Assembly: GCA_003952965.2 (NCBI GenBank)
Contig: CM025856.1
Coordinates: forward strand, 26,141,005-26,205,004
Direction of reading: 5' to 3'
Length of the DNA: 64,000 bases
Source of the DNA: Morella rubra
Taxonomy: Eukaryota > Streptophyta > Magnoliopsida > Fagales > Myricaceae
Part shown: positions 1 to 15,762 of the stretch, one piece after another
How positions within the stretch are numbered: position 1 is the stretch's first letter
Layout: the number at the start of each line of letters is the position of its first letter
Position numbers and translations under genes: made by a program
Notes under the pieces: model-generated
Database searches by the model: none
Seen by the model: only the letters and a program-made list of their open reading frames with translations
What the model was told of the DNA's origin: nothing

Positions 1-978
1 AGCATATTTGTAGAGGATGAAATTTGGTTCATGAGCACCTTCGGTTTGTGGTGGGTACTGGGCACAGAATTCGCTTCTGGCATGATTGTTGGTGTAGTGA
101 TAGACCATTATGTCAGGTGTTTCCTCTTTTGTATTCCTTATCTCAGTTCAAGGATGGGGCGGTGGCGGATTTTCTATCGGTGACTCATAATTCCACTGCT
201 TGGGATGTTCCGTTTATGAGATCTGCAAATGATTGGGAACTGGCAGAATTTACGGCTTTCTACTCTACTCTTTATGCTACGGTGGTTCGTAGAAACAGTG
301 CAGACAAACTGATGTGGAAGGGTTCCAAGAACGGCGTTTTCTCTGTTAAATCCTTCTATGGTCTTATTTCTGGGAATCCGACTGACTCTTTCCCTTGGCG
401 GGGAGTGTGGAAGACAAATGTTCCCACGAGAGTTTCTTTCTTCGTGTGGGAGGCTACCCATAGTTGAATTTTGACTACTGATAATCTTAGGAGGAGGGGA
501 GTGTATGTCCTCGACTGGTGCTACCTATGTAAGATGGATGGCGAGTCTGTTAATCATGTTTTATTGCATTGTTCATTGGCGAGAGGGCTTTGGCAACATA
601 TTTTTGGTATCACAAATCTTTATTGGGTTATGCCCGCCAGGGTGGTTGATGTCATACTATGTTGGGGAAGGCAGTTTGTAGATCCTGTCGCTAAGGCAGT
701 TTGGAAGATGATTTCATCTTGTGTATGGTGGTGTCTTTGGCAGGAGCGTAATCGACGATGTTTCAAGGATTTACTTTCTTCTATGGAGAGATTACGGGGG
801 GTTTTCATACACTCTCTATTTCTTTGGGTTACTGCTATGTGGGGGGGGGCCATTTCTTAGACTTCCAGGATTTTCTTAGTTTCTTCGCTTGTATTTTCTA
901 GTGATTCTAGTACAACCTTTGTACTTTTTCCACTTCTTCTCTTTTTAATAAAATCTTCTTATTTATCAAAAAAAAAAG
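1..978 (+). mobile_element. 3' end of a LINE (L1-type non-LTR retrotransposon)
   Basis: The fragment ends in a polyadenylation signal (AATAAA at 947-952), the tail-proximal sequence TTATTTATC and an A run (about 968-977), which is how plant L1 elements typically finish. The protein-coding part upstream is the zinc-binding domain that follows reverse transcriptase in plant LINEs. The 5' part (endonuclease, reverse transcriptase) lies outside the window, so the left target-site duplication cannot be tested. The element is dead: the coding frame has stops at 18-20 and 465-467. Identification is by family knowledge; the A tail and stops are read directly. Confidence 0.88.
24..860 (+). pseudogene. 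LINE reverse transcriptase zinc-binding (zf-RVT) region, interrupted
   Basis: One reading frame runs through this stretch. It begins with the segment typical of the region after reverse transcriptase (VVGTGHRIRFWHDCW) and continues into the zinc-binding part (WKTNVPTRVSFFVWEA, then CYLCKMDGESVNHVLLHC, a Cys-x2-Cys ... His-x4-Cys arrangement). A TGA at 465-467 splits it into pieces of about 147 and 129 residues in the same frame. Intact relatives continue with a sense codon there. A second in-frame stop lies just upstream at 18-20. No RNase H domain follows before the poly(A) tail. The element itself cannot make a full ORF2 product. Confidence 0.87.
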
Positions 979-3231
979 TTGACGGCAAGATCTGTTTGGA
1001 ATTGAGACTAAACCCTAGGGATAGTTTTAGAGAAAATCAAACCCTGATGACCAATCTAGGAAAAGGTCAAACTCCAGTGACGTGTGGAGATATTTACCCA
1101 ATTGATTATTATGCCTTTTTGTTTTTCTTTCTCATGCCACGTGTTCAGCACCTTTATCTCTTATATTGAAGGCATAATGCCTCTAAATCTTCAAATTCAT
1201 CTGCAGGCAATGGCAAGGTATGCTCACCGGGAAGTTAGCTGCCTCTCCTTAACAGGTGGGATACCATTATTTTGTATCTTCCTGATGTATACGAGTCAAT
1301 CTCTTTTTTGTGTATCACTTTTTGATTGTGCATTGAATGAAAAGTACAAGAATAGCTGCTATCGATATTTGATTTTGCATCAATTGATAGCCACACCGCA
1401 GATAAAAAAATAATGTGGTGATGATTTGGATACCGGAAGTAAATTGAACGTTACTTGATTATCTTGTGCTTTTGAATTATTTACAAGATATCATAGCTAG
1501 AACCTAGTAGAGCAACCAGTTTGACCTGGTACCAGGTTCTAAGATGTCCTTTCTGGAGCTTCTTTGGTGACGACAAACACGCACACTTGCATGGCAAATC
1601 ACTCTCAGTATTGTTCCTATTGTTAGCATGTACTGTGGCTTTGAATGCACTAAAACAGTGACTTCATCGTTACATGCACCTTGTGCGTCTTTGTCGATAT
1701 ATGATGCTCTGTTTCCAATGGGGCACTAGTTATTTGTACAGTTGAGCATACTCCAGGTAAAAATTGCACAAGCATGATGGATGTTTTCGCCAATATGGTT
1801 TCTTGTTTTTTTAGCCTGACAAACTTTTGGAAATTGGATGTGCAGCCAAGGAAGCTATGTTTTCTGGGAACTTCATATTTACCCCCTTAGAGTCTGAGAA
1901 GTTGAACTCGAAGAGGCATACGTGAGAATCCATTGACTCATGTTTAGAAGTTTCAATTTTGAAAATAATTCCCATTAAAAAATCCTATAGATTCGTTTTA
2001 GATAACAGTAGTAAAGTCCTTTTCAAAAGGTGGTGTTTTATTATTTCATTCATCTTCTCACTGAGCGATTGAACAAATAGGATGGACTTGGATGAATTCA
2101 GTTGTCGTTGCAGACTGTTAACTCTACTGGTTTGTTTATCTGTATAGACTCGGTGTTTCAAAATCGTAGTAAATAAATTCCACAGGAAAAGAATATCTCT
2201 GTTTCTCTCTCTCTCCCTATCGCTCTATAAAATATACCCCAATAGCGCCTTGTCTCATGGGATTATTCTCTACTAGTAGGGATCCTGAGCATGCAGAGTT
2301 GCCGCCCAATTCCTATAATCCTTACCCTAAACAATATTGAATCATCTCCCAGTAATAGACTTGTTTGTAGAGTAAGAAAATAAAAGAAAAATTGATGTAT
2401 TGAAGCAATTTTCTCTGTACGATTGACTAATCAGCTGTAGGGTAGCTGTTCAATAGACACGTCTGTCCAGTAACCAGGCAAACAATATCCGTCATGCATT
2501 ATATCCTCACAGTTTATGCAGCCACGGTGGGTTCAAAACTACTCTACTGGTGTCACCTTTAAATTCTACAGGGCAGCTCATTGTTTAAACGACCCTTCAT
2601 TTCTGCATAACAAATGGTAGAAGTGGGAACAAAACCGCTCTCAAGGGGAAAATAAGCCGACTTAGAGCTACCAAAATTAATTGGAAGAAAAAAAAAAGGG
2701 TTGATTTTGTCAGAAGGATGTCCAAATTTGATCACAAAAACCTTTATAAATCAATCTTGTCTTTGTGGATACTATTGCTTCTACTACCTTATAATAGCCA
2801 AAACTAAAGCCCATACCATCTACTTTGACTGTTCATTTTATACGACTCCTGTACTCAAACTGGTAATTTTTTTTTTCTCAAACTGGTAATACCTCCAGGC
2901 TCCAGCAATACAATACGCTCTATGAAGTATAAGAATATGGCTTTGTAGCTTTCCCTAATGTCTGATGCATGAAAGAGAAGGATGAAACGTCCACAAACAA
3001 CATTCTGCTGCCCAAGTTAAATCTCTTGGAATTAAAATAGATGACAGATACATTTAGCTAGTAAATCAAACGCAGAAAGCACGACATGATTACGGGAAGA
3101 GATAAAATTATTACATAACTATTACTGCCACGAGTAGGTGACATTGAGTGTGTAGTAGGGAAGGGGAGGTGATACTCGCAAAATGCTATTCATGGCCCCA
3201 GCACTACGTCTGGTCGACATAGCCTCAAATC
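979..3231. other. Spacer between LINE and subtilase gene
   Basis: I see no gene here. The longest open frames (for example 1084-1413) have no recognisable domain and low-complexity hydrophobic composition. The part nearest 3231 probably holds the 3' UTR of the subtilase, which reads leftward. A short CT run lies near 2200-2217. Confidence 0.5.
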
Positions 3232-6652
<3,421 letters not shown>

Positions 6653-9407
6653 TTGGGGTGATTCCGATAGGAACTTTGTCACCCCAGCTAAGATGAATTA
6701 ACGGTGTCTCATGGACACTATATTTCATACTATTTATAACCAAGCATGGCCGGAGTCTTGATGGCTTTTCAATACCATGACTCGTACTACTAATTACCAC
6801 GAAGGTTGTTGTCCTTTGGTTAATTTTTTTTCTCTCTCTCCCTAAGCGAAGGGTTTTGTCCTTTGGTTGCTTTGGATTGCAATTCTACCGCCACTGCCCT
6901 GATGTGCAACCAGAAGGGTTCTTGCATTCAATTTTACAAGTAGATCTCCAAGTTTTAATACGAGGCATTATTCATAGCTGGCCTTAACCGAGGTAAACGT
7001 CTTATAATTTCCAATAAAGAACTGTAATAATTAGCCGCCCAAAATATATTGTGTGTATACGTATACATATATATAATATGGGGGAGTAACAAGGAGCCAA
7101 CAGCTCTAGTTTCTTTTTGGAAATTAATTCATGTTTTCGATTTTCCCTATTACCAAGGAACACCTTTCTTTATTATACATATAATCTTTTTCTTTTCCAC
7201 CTTGTCCCGGGTTTTTTTTTTTCCTATTCCTTTTCTCTTTTAGAATTATAAGCAACTCTGCCAACGGAAATTAAACTTTCACTAGACTCCTTGTTGTCTA
7301 ACATTTTCAAGTTGTTGGCTGCCGAAATTGGAATATTTAAGGCAAGTTTAAGCACTCTTCTTCGGAAAACATTTTCTGGCTCTTCATACATGGAAACCGC
7401 TAGTACTTGGGAATGAATTATACTTAACGAGACGGCCAAATAAAATTTATTAATGTTTATTATTCTGCTAAACCGTCTTGAGTTACCATGAACAGCCAAA
7501 TTAATGCCCTATAAAATCTATTCTTCAGTTCATGTATAGTAGTATGTTCACGAACAAACTTTCTTTCTCACCAATGAATGCCTGTTTGGCTATTGTTAAC
7601 GTTAGTCTCTCAACTAGTCATAGAGCGAGGATTAAACAGACACGCATAAACTTGACCTCATCAGTGACACCCTAAGGCCTGAAGTGTATGTGTTGTTAGA
7701 GGGAAATGCTGGGCCTAGGAGCAAATTTATACGGCCCAGATGCTCTTCAACAGGCCGTACTACCACCATCCTTGAAGCTGGGCTTTTTAGCCCAAATAAA
7801 TTCGAAGTTTCAAAACCGATTTGTATAATTGAAATCCTCGTTCTGGGCAACGTGACCCAAAGGCATAAATCACTAAGGAGAATGTCGTGCGTGACATATG
7901 CCCAGAAACACCAAGGTCCAAAACAAAAACAAGAGGAGGAGAACGTGGTGCATCAATGTTTTTTTTTTTTTTTTTTTTTGTAATCAAGATCTCATCCTAC
8001 TTCATTGCATTATTTACTAAAATGAATAGATGACTTACTTCGATTAATTTTGGCCCTGATCACTCCATATACTTTGTGTAGGCAAGCATCTATCACTCTA
8101 GCATTTTGAGTTGTCGTCTTAGCCAAGAGCAGCAGATGAGAAATCACCCGTACATTTCTCCCAATTTCAACCCCCTTTCGCCGTCCACAACCCTCATTAA
8201 CCCTGAAAAAATCTCAGAACACGTGATGAGCAAATTCTGTGGGTCAAATCACCGGTGCATCAATGTTAATTGTTAATATATAAATGTAACACGTACTCCT
8301 TCCAATACCGTGTCATATCTTCTTTCTTTCTTTCCTTTTTCTTTCCTTTTTTTTTGGCACAGCTTCCTTGAACTTATCAGAACGCATTCAGCTCCCACGT
8401 ATGGTAGCTCGGAACGACTATCATTCGTAACGCGTTTTCTTGTTCAAAAGGAACAAAAAACAAATTAATTAATAAAATGGAGGAATGCTCAGCAGGTGTC
8501 CTAGCAAAGCCCCGAAGCAATCGCAAGACCAGATGTTTTCTTGTTCTTGTTCTTTTTTATTGTTTCTGTTCGGCGTGCCAGATGATAAATGTGCGGAGTC
8601 ATTAATTCATCAATTCATGAAATTCTTCTTCTTTGATTTTTCTTTAATCTCTAGCCGGTAATTTTTTTATTTTTTTTTTTCGTTTTGTCTAGACGGGTGC
8701 TAAAACACTTTGGGAAGACTTGAGGTGAATAATATTCATAAATTCTGTTGCATTCAAGTTATAATTTATAGTTTAATTTGTTGTTCTTCTAAGTGTACTT
8801 GTCAGGTTACCTCCAACAATCAATCGGGCTACTCAACGGTATTGTTCAATCACTAGAAATTAACTATATATATATATATATATTATATATATTTTTTTTT
8901 TTTTTTTTTGTATGTTTTTTTTATTGTGCTTTTTATTTGTTTATCTGAACACCGAGCAAAATGCGGGGGTCTTTTCCTATATTTGTGCACGAAATCGAAT
9001 ACTCTCGGAATAACCTCCTCAGTACGATGATGTTTTGTTCGTTTTTTTTTCTCATACAACAAAAAGTTGAAGGCCGTGTGCTATTTACCGGTACATAAAT
9101 AGTAAGTTGTAAAAGCATCCGGAAACCTGAAACAACTCAACTTTCCGGCGCTGGGCTATTTACCTCGCTCGCACGCCTCCCTCTCTTACTCCGACGAGAG
9201 GGAAGAGGTCACTGTCTCGAACAAGTTTCCTCTTCTCCCTTATCGCCACCAAATAAACGTATTTTCTTATTAGCAAAGATTGAATTTCCGCTTTGTGTTT
9301 CATCGTATATACCCCTTCCTTCCCTTTTCCATTTCACAAATTCCATCGATTTCTCGTGTACCCAGAATCTTATTGCTTTCAATCCCACAATTTTCTTCTT
9401 TTCCAGA
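6653..9407. other. Divergent intergenic region between subtilase and acid phosphatase
   Basis: The region should contain both promoters because the flanking genes are transcribed away from each other. There is a CT-rich tract at about 6830-6843, a T run at 7960-7979 and a (TA)n/poly(T) stretch at 8865-8909. The open frames here are short and carry no recognisable domain. The pyrimidine-rich stretch at about 9300-9400 just before ATG 9408 looks like the 5' UTR of the phosphatase gene. Confidence 0.5.
8865..8909. repeat. (TA)n followed by poly(T)
   Basis: An interrupted TA dinucleotide repeat runs directly into a T homopolymer. It is likely polymorphic and prone to assembly error. A separate T run lies at 7960-7979. 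Confidence 0.85.
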
Positions 9408-12223
9408 ATGGCGTCCTTGAGACTTCTTCTTCTCTTTTCAATTCTTCCCCTCGCTTTCTCTCTCGACACTTTCAATTCCCACCTTCTTCCGAGGCCCTTG
9501 ATCCTAGAATACCCCGACACCATCGAGACCAGGTTCAAGGAATTCGATGAGGAGCTCAGATTACAGTGCACCAGTTGGAGATTTGCGGTTGAAGCCAACA
9601 ATCTCGGCCCCTGGAAAACTATCCCGCCAGAATGTGCGGAATATGTTAAGGATTACATGATGGGCCGAGCTTATGGTATCGATGTCCAGAGGGTGTCGAA
9701 GGAGGCCGGAGCTTACGCGAAAAGTGTGGAATTGAGTGGGGATGGGAAGGATGTTTGGATTTTCGATGTTGACGAGACCTTGCTTTCGCATCTTCCGTAC
9801 TATTCTGAACATAGTTATGGGTATGATTCTGATTCTTAAACCTTTATCCATTTTATTTTTCTAAAGCGCTGTTTGCATGCCTAGAACATTTAGGGAAGAA
9901 AAGAAAATAGATTACTGAGGGCACTGATTTTGGCCCCCGCCCCCCTCTTATTCTCTCTTATTTGGGACCTGAAATAAAAATGCTTTTACCTGCCGTTTGG
10001 ATATCACGAATGAGATTTTGTTAAATGCTGTTTATTTGTGAGAATCTATGGGGAAAGGAAAAGTAAACAAAATTTTGCAACTTTCGTGCGTGAGTATGAC
10101 GCAGCGACAGGTGAAAAGAGACAAATGGAACACCTTCTTTCTTGAGTTCCTCTAATCCACAATGAAAGTAAGATATCACAAAAACAAATCTCAATTTTTT
10201 GTAATAATATTGTGGAGAACGCTCTTCTTCTTTTACTTTTTTCCTATTCGGGTGCAGGGGGTAAGATTTTGGTAAACTAGACTGAGGGGTGTCAATTGGA
10301 TTTCATTGGTAGTGTTCTTGATCAGCGTTTGTTGAGAAATAATTGATCCAAAGTGGATGAGATAATTCATATCTGCGTGCGTTGATTGAGGGAATTTGCA
10401 GGTTGGAGCTCTTTGATCCCGTAAAGTTCGACAAATGGGTTGAAAAGGCAATGTCACCGGCCATAGAGCCCAGTTTGAAGCTCTATGAAGAGCTTTTGGG
10501 CTTGGGATTCAAGGTTTTCTTGCTGACCGGACGTAGTGAGAGCCAAAGGGGGGTTACTGTTGAGAATTTGAATAACGCGGGATTCCAGAATTGGGACAAG
10601 CTCATATTGAGGTGAGTTTAAGAATCATCGTGCAGACCAAAAATAGAAATGAGAAATGACAACTATTGCAATATTTCTCTGCTAAAATTAGGATGATATA
10701 CCACTCAATTTTCTGTGAAACTCTACCGTCGAATTCTTTTTGCCATTTTACATCTTATAATGGATCTATGCACAAATGCATGTGTATGTTAGTGCTTGTA
10801 TTCCTGTATGTTCGTATCCTGAAGCATCACATGCCAGCTACAAGTTTAGAGTCTCATGAATTGTTCAAATAGGGTACAGGATTCAAGTTCTATTATTACT
10901 TGTTATTTTGATTCCCGTGATATTAGTTCTTGGTGTCAATTATTACCGTTTTTAATGCAAGTCTTATCCTATAAGGAATGCCCTATTTCTGGCTTCTCTT
11001 ACCCATCATATTCAAAGTAAAAGAGAATTCTATATTTGCTTACCTCAGAAAGAAAGAAAAGAAAACAAAAAGGAATTGGAATGCTTGCTAGATGTTTAAC
11101 AGGAGCAAATGCTGGATGTCTTGTGTAGTTTTTGTTAGGTTTAGTGCCCTCATTTCAAGGAGTTACACATAACACCTTGAAATGGCTGAGGGCTTATAAT
11201 TGGTGTTATTATTTTCTGCCTCACTTGATAGAATTGATATCTCCTCTGATCTCCATCTCTTTTGCAATGTAGTTGCTTCTTTTTGCTTCAAGTTGTCTAT
11301 GGCTTAAGTGACCTTATTGCTCTCTTCCAAGTTTGTGATAATTAATGAAACTTTATAATCCCTGCGGCAAATATTTCTCATGTGCAGTTACTGTCCATAA
11401 AACCTTACAAAGCCCTCGACATTGGAAGAATCTGAACTCAATCTGATGAGTAGTTAAGAGCATGGTACTAAAATCATGATACTCGTTTGCAGCACACATA
11501 CGACCTAGGGACTTGCCTCCCAGCTTTGTCGTAAATCATACCCAATAGGTTAAAATCTTGATCCAAACATCTAATTCTATTAACTTTTGAGACTACTTTT
11601 GTTTTGTGAGGTTTGAACCTTACCTATCTCCACCACAAGCTGGCCCTTTGAAACTTGATTCAAAGCCCAAGGCCTTGCTATTGATCTTAAGATTTTATGG
11701 CGTGATGTTAGTCAAAATCCATCATATCTCCGAACAGAAAGAAGCAAAAGGAAAGAAAAGAAGGATCTAGTACAGAAATAATCAGGAACAAACTTAAATG
11801 CACTTTGATCAAATAGGAACCCCAATCTCTGGAAGTGTCTGCAGATATTGTCCATGTTTAAGTGAAAAGTCACAAACCGGGATAACTGAAGAAAATTTTC
11901 CCACTTTGTTGGTTTCCCTTTTTGCCTTTTATTTTGGGAATCATATCATTAATGTCATAATTGGAACTTTTCATTTTTTAGCACTGTTGTGCTTTTAATG
12001 TTTTCCTACTTGTTTTTTGAATCCCATGTTTCTCAAATTGTGAAGGGCCTCTGAGGACCATGGGAAGTTAGCCACAATATACAAGTCAGAGAAGAGGAAC
12101 GAGATGGTGAAAGAGGGATATAGGATTCTCGGGAACTCTGGTGACCAGTGGAGCGATTTATTGGGCTCCTCACCATCCATCCGCTCTTTCAAGCTGCCAA
12201 ATCCTATGTATTACATCCCCTAG
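9408..12223 (+). CDS. HAD superfamily subfamily IIIB acid phosphatase (VSP-like)
   Basis: Three exons: 9408-9820, 10402-10611 and 12046-12223, joined in frame to 266 residues, the usual length of plant vegetative-storage-protein-like acid phosphatases. Residues 1-18 form a signal peptide (MASLRLLLLFSILPLAFS), so the product should enter the secretory path or vacuole. HAD motif I is WIFDVDETLLS with nucleophile Asp120 and Asp122, so the nucleophile lost in some storage proteins is kept. Motif II is VFLLTGRSE, and a motif IV-like GDQWSDL lies near the C terminus. It should hydrolyse phosphomonoesters at acid pH. The nearest Arabidopsis position match, from memory, is At5g51260, next to the U-box kinase and ceramide kinase as here. 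The third-exon acceptor (GTGAAG before 12046) is canonical but lacks a strong pyrimidine tract. Confidence 0.93.
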
Positions 12224-12519
12224 TGGGGGAATCATTGCAAATCCTCTCTTTTCTGAATGCATAACTGTACAGATTAAGGGGATCAAAAATTCAAACCCCG
12301 CAATAATACAGATTTAATGCATCAATTAAAGGATCAAAGGCACATTCATGTCTGAGACAGTACTGATGAATATTGTAGGAGTAACCTCGGCGCTCCATCT
12401 ACGTGAAGTTTGAACCATAAATCTAGACTATCTCATTTGGTGAAGGTTAGAATCCTATGAATAACCACAAGGCCCTGGAAAGAGGGGGAAATGTAAATAA
12501 CTTAATTGTGCTTTTATCG

Positions 12520-12841
12520 CAATTTTGGTTTTAGGATCTGTGTTTTAAAATTTTTGGATTTGGGATTTGTGCTACACTAAAATGGAGACTTCATTTTTTT
12601 TTCGTCAAATTTTGTTAAGCTGACGTGGTATTTTATTTTCCATGTCAGCATACATCTTGGACATTTAAATTGTGACATAATTAGCACGGTTAATTATAAT
12701 GTAGGATGAAAAAATGTGGCGTGGTATATTTCTGTCATTTAATGGACAGAAATTAGAGTAGGGTCTCTATTTCACTGCATGTGCTATCACATATCTTAAT
12801 AAATCCAAAAATGTTGAAGCACAGATCCTAAAATCAAAATT
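12520..12841. mobile_element. MITE-like element with about 42-bp terminal inverted repeats
   Basis: The left arm (12520-12561) and the reverse complement of the right arm (12801-12841) agree at roughly nine in ten positions, sharing TTTTAGGATCTGTG and ATTTTTGGATTT. Weaker inverted similarity continues inward. A perfect 8-bp palindrome (TTTCTGTC/GACAGAAA) lies at 12731-12754. There is no coding capacity, which fits a non-autonomous DNA transposon. The family is not identified. Confidence 0.7.
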
Positions 12842-15411
12842 CAAAACTTTCCGTCATTTATTGGACCGATGATAAAGACAACTCAGCTCACAACATCAAT
12901 CCGTGGAGAAATGTTTTATGAGAGAATTTTCTCCGTGTGAGATTTAGATGGACTCAAATCTTGGTCCTAAACTTGGCCTAGAGCCATCTCGGATGACCCA
13001 CCCACCCATCTTAGGACTCGGGTCACATGTTACATAAACCTACTCAGGCCTGCAGAGTCCAGATACTACTAGGTGATATTCGAGTCTTTTCATCCTTGTT
13101 CCTTAAGGTCACGGGGAGCGATTGAGCTAAAATAAATTTATAAACGCGAGCGTAGTCGGAATTCACTTCTTGATCAGAAACGAAGACAAAACTGAGAGCC
13201 TTTCCCGGAGGTGGACCGTTTTGCAGTTAGCTTTGGAAATTAATGAGTTACTAGAACGTCAAGGCCGAGAAAAGGTGAGACAGAACCGGACCCAGGAGTC
13301 CAGGACCTAGTCTAGAAACCTCTGCACGCCTTTACATGCCTCCTTAAATACTGTTTATGTAAGTGAAGATCAGTCAGTTAGACCGAGTGACACGTTGCTT
13401 CCTTTTTCATATCATGCGCTACCTTTCAGGATCACTCTCTTCTTTCCTGCATTTTGGAAGTGGTTTTTAGTGGCCTTTCACCCTTCGCTTCTGAAAGCTG
13501 TGTGCAAGCTTCTGTGGTTTATAGGTAGTACACGCATGAAGATTCGTATTCCAATGGCTCAATTATTAAACAGGACCACTCTATACGGTACCGTCCTCGA
13601 TCGGTCTTTCTGCACGCAATATGTTTGCTTCTTTGCTTTCCTTCGACGTTTCTGATCAGCATTGTTTGTTCCTTTGAGGCGCCAGAAATACGAAGTAAAG
13701 ATAAACTTCTCGTTCCTGTTGTCCTAAGAGCCCCAGAAGTCATCGTGGGATCAGTTGTATTGTCTACATTGGTCCCCAGCTTGTGTGGTAACCGGAACAG
13801 AGTAAGGTGACACATTGCTTTCATTCAACCTGTCGTACTTGTCAAGTGCTGAAGAATTTCCAGTGACTTCGGACGAAGGAAACAAATGCTATATATGTGG
13901 ACTTGGCTTGAATGAATTATCTTGGGACCAGACTACAATTCTTAAGTTTCAGATTCACGTTCCGTTAAGGATGTTGGAGATTTATAAGAACAAAAACTTT
14001 ATCTCGTATAATACAAAAATGGGCTTCCCTGTTTCCTTTAATTTCCTCCATGTTGTGGGCTCATGTGATACGAATCTTTGATATGCTTCTTACATTTGGT
14101 TGCAAAATCTTTAATAAAGTGGTCAGCTAAAACGGGTGACCGGATTGTTCCTAATTTAACAACAATTATTGTAACACTAAAGTAGATACTGATAAAGTTT
14201 CATCCACCAAAAAAAAAAAAAAAAAGAGGAAATAAAAAAAAAAGTTTCATCCTCATGAAGATAATAATAGCTTATAAAAGTGAAAACGATATATGAACCA
14301 AAAAAAAAACGATATATATGGTGGCAGTAGTGATCGTGTTATGGGCGGTAACGATGATGATAACCTTGTTTTTCACTACTTCTTCCTCCTTTCCCAACTG
14401 TTCAAACAACAATTGAATTACTTGATTAGAAAATGGTTTTTGCTTAGTTATAAGCTATTTGTGTTGAAATCTCAGTTAATCTTATTGGTAAACCTACCTA
14501 TGAAATATATAAATATATAAGAGGAGAGCAACCCAAGCATTAGAAGTTAGAATCTAAAAGAATAAAATACAATAAACCCCGCAAACTACCACCATATTAT
14601 CAAAAGCATATTTAAATTATAACTCGTTGGAAGTCATCTCCTAAATCTATGTAATTTCTTTTGCAATTACATCCTCAGATCCAACAAAGCCTTTCCATCT
14701 CACGTGACCTGCATGTGCTTCTGTACCTCTTATAAAAATATATATAATAATGCTTTCATTTACACTCAAACGCTGTGTTTTCCTTAGATACCAAGCTCTC
14801 GTTAGGCTAAATGCCATGTTTCATGATTTTAAATCTTTACGGGTAGTGTCAAGAGCAAATTTTAGAGCTAGAACTCACTAGAATAAGGACATAATTGTAT
14901 TTTTATAAAGCGGGAGGGGCACAAGTGAGTCACGTAGGATAAAAACCATTTGAGTTAATTACTTCTTTGGGTATATGGATGGAATCACAACAAAAACATA
15001 AATTTTAGAAGGTAATTTACAACGAGTTGTAATGTAAAAATGATGTTGAGAATATAGTAATCGTTTGGTGAAATGTATTGCAGTTTGCTCGTCTGAAAAG
15101 AAAGGAAGAAAGAAAAAAGTCATTTGATAACCAGAAACATAATCCTTATTCACGAGAGAGTTTAATTTCTATTTTTTAGTAAATGATCCCATGACCGCCT
15201 TCAAACAAAAAATAATTTGTTATTTTTTTAAATAACGAGAAGAACGTTACTTTCGGCAAAGGAGATATAAAATTCAATTAAATACTTAAACTCGACTCAC
15301 AGAGCAAAAATGAAATATGATTTAAATTAAGAATTTGATTCGAATCAATGTACTCTACCCGCAATTGAAAGTTCATCGATCAACCATTGCAAGTTTGCAG
15401 TACGATTGAGG

Positions 15412-15586
15412 TTGTGTTTGAGTGTCAAAATTTTAGGTATAGAAATTTGTAAAAAAGTGAGGAGAGTGAGTGAAAAAGTAAAAAAAAATTGATGAGAATT
15501 GATAAAAAAAAAAAAAGAAGAGAGAAATTTTTACAATTGTGATAAAATTTTAAAGGGTAAAAATTTTAGTTGCTAAACGTACACAT
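15412..15586. mobile_element. Short AT-rich MITE-like element, copy 1
   Basis: The left end (GTGTTTGAGTGTCAAAATTTTA) and the reversed right end (GTTTAGCAACTAAAATTTT) form imperfect terminal inverted repeats. The interior is A-rich. It lies immediately beside a second element with similar ends. Confidence 0.5.
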
Positions 15587-15587
15587 A

Positions 15588-15762
15588 GGGTCTATTTGTT
15601 TGTAAAATTTTAGAATATTAAATTTGGTGAAAAAGCGAAGAGAGAGATAATTTTTAATATTTATTATAATAAAAAATAATAATTAAAAAAAAATTTTATT
15701 ATAATTTTTTATTACGTTAAAGTCGCAGGAAACGTAAAATTTTAGCTTCCAAACAGATACAC
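15588..15762. mobile_element. Short AT-rich MITE-like element, copy 2
   Basis: The left end TCTATTTGTTTGTAAAATTT and the reversed right end TCTGTTTGGAAGCTAAAATT pair well, giving terminal inverted repeats of about 22 bp. The interior is very AT-rich and non-coding. The ends resemble copy 1 and the element at 32239-32402, which suggests one family. Confidence 0.55.

Noticed and set aside
1084..1413. 109-codon plus-strand frame
   Set aside because: Hydrophobic, no domain, no plausible partner exons.
9209..9601. 130-residue minus-strand frame over the phosphatase start
   Set aside because: Antisense shadow of the signal-peptide exon and pyrimidine-rich leader.
11600..11680. tRNA B-box-like GGTTTGAACCTTACC
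   Set aside because: No A box at the right distance and no cloverleaf; likely a decayed repeat.
13625..13810. Frame with PVVLRAPEVIVG, resembling the APE region of an SRPK-like kinase
   Set aside because: Only about ten residues resemble a kinase, with no HRD, DFG or downstream helix in any frame nearby; probably chance.
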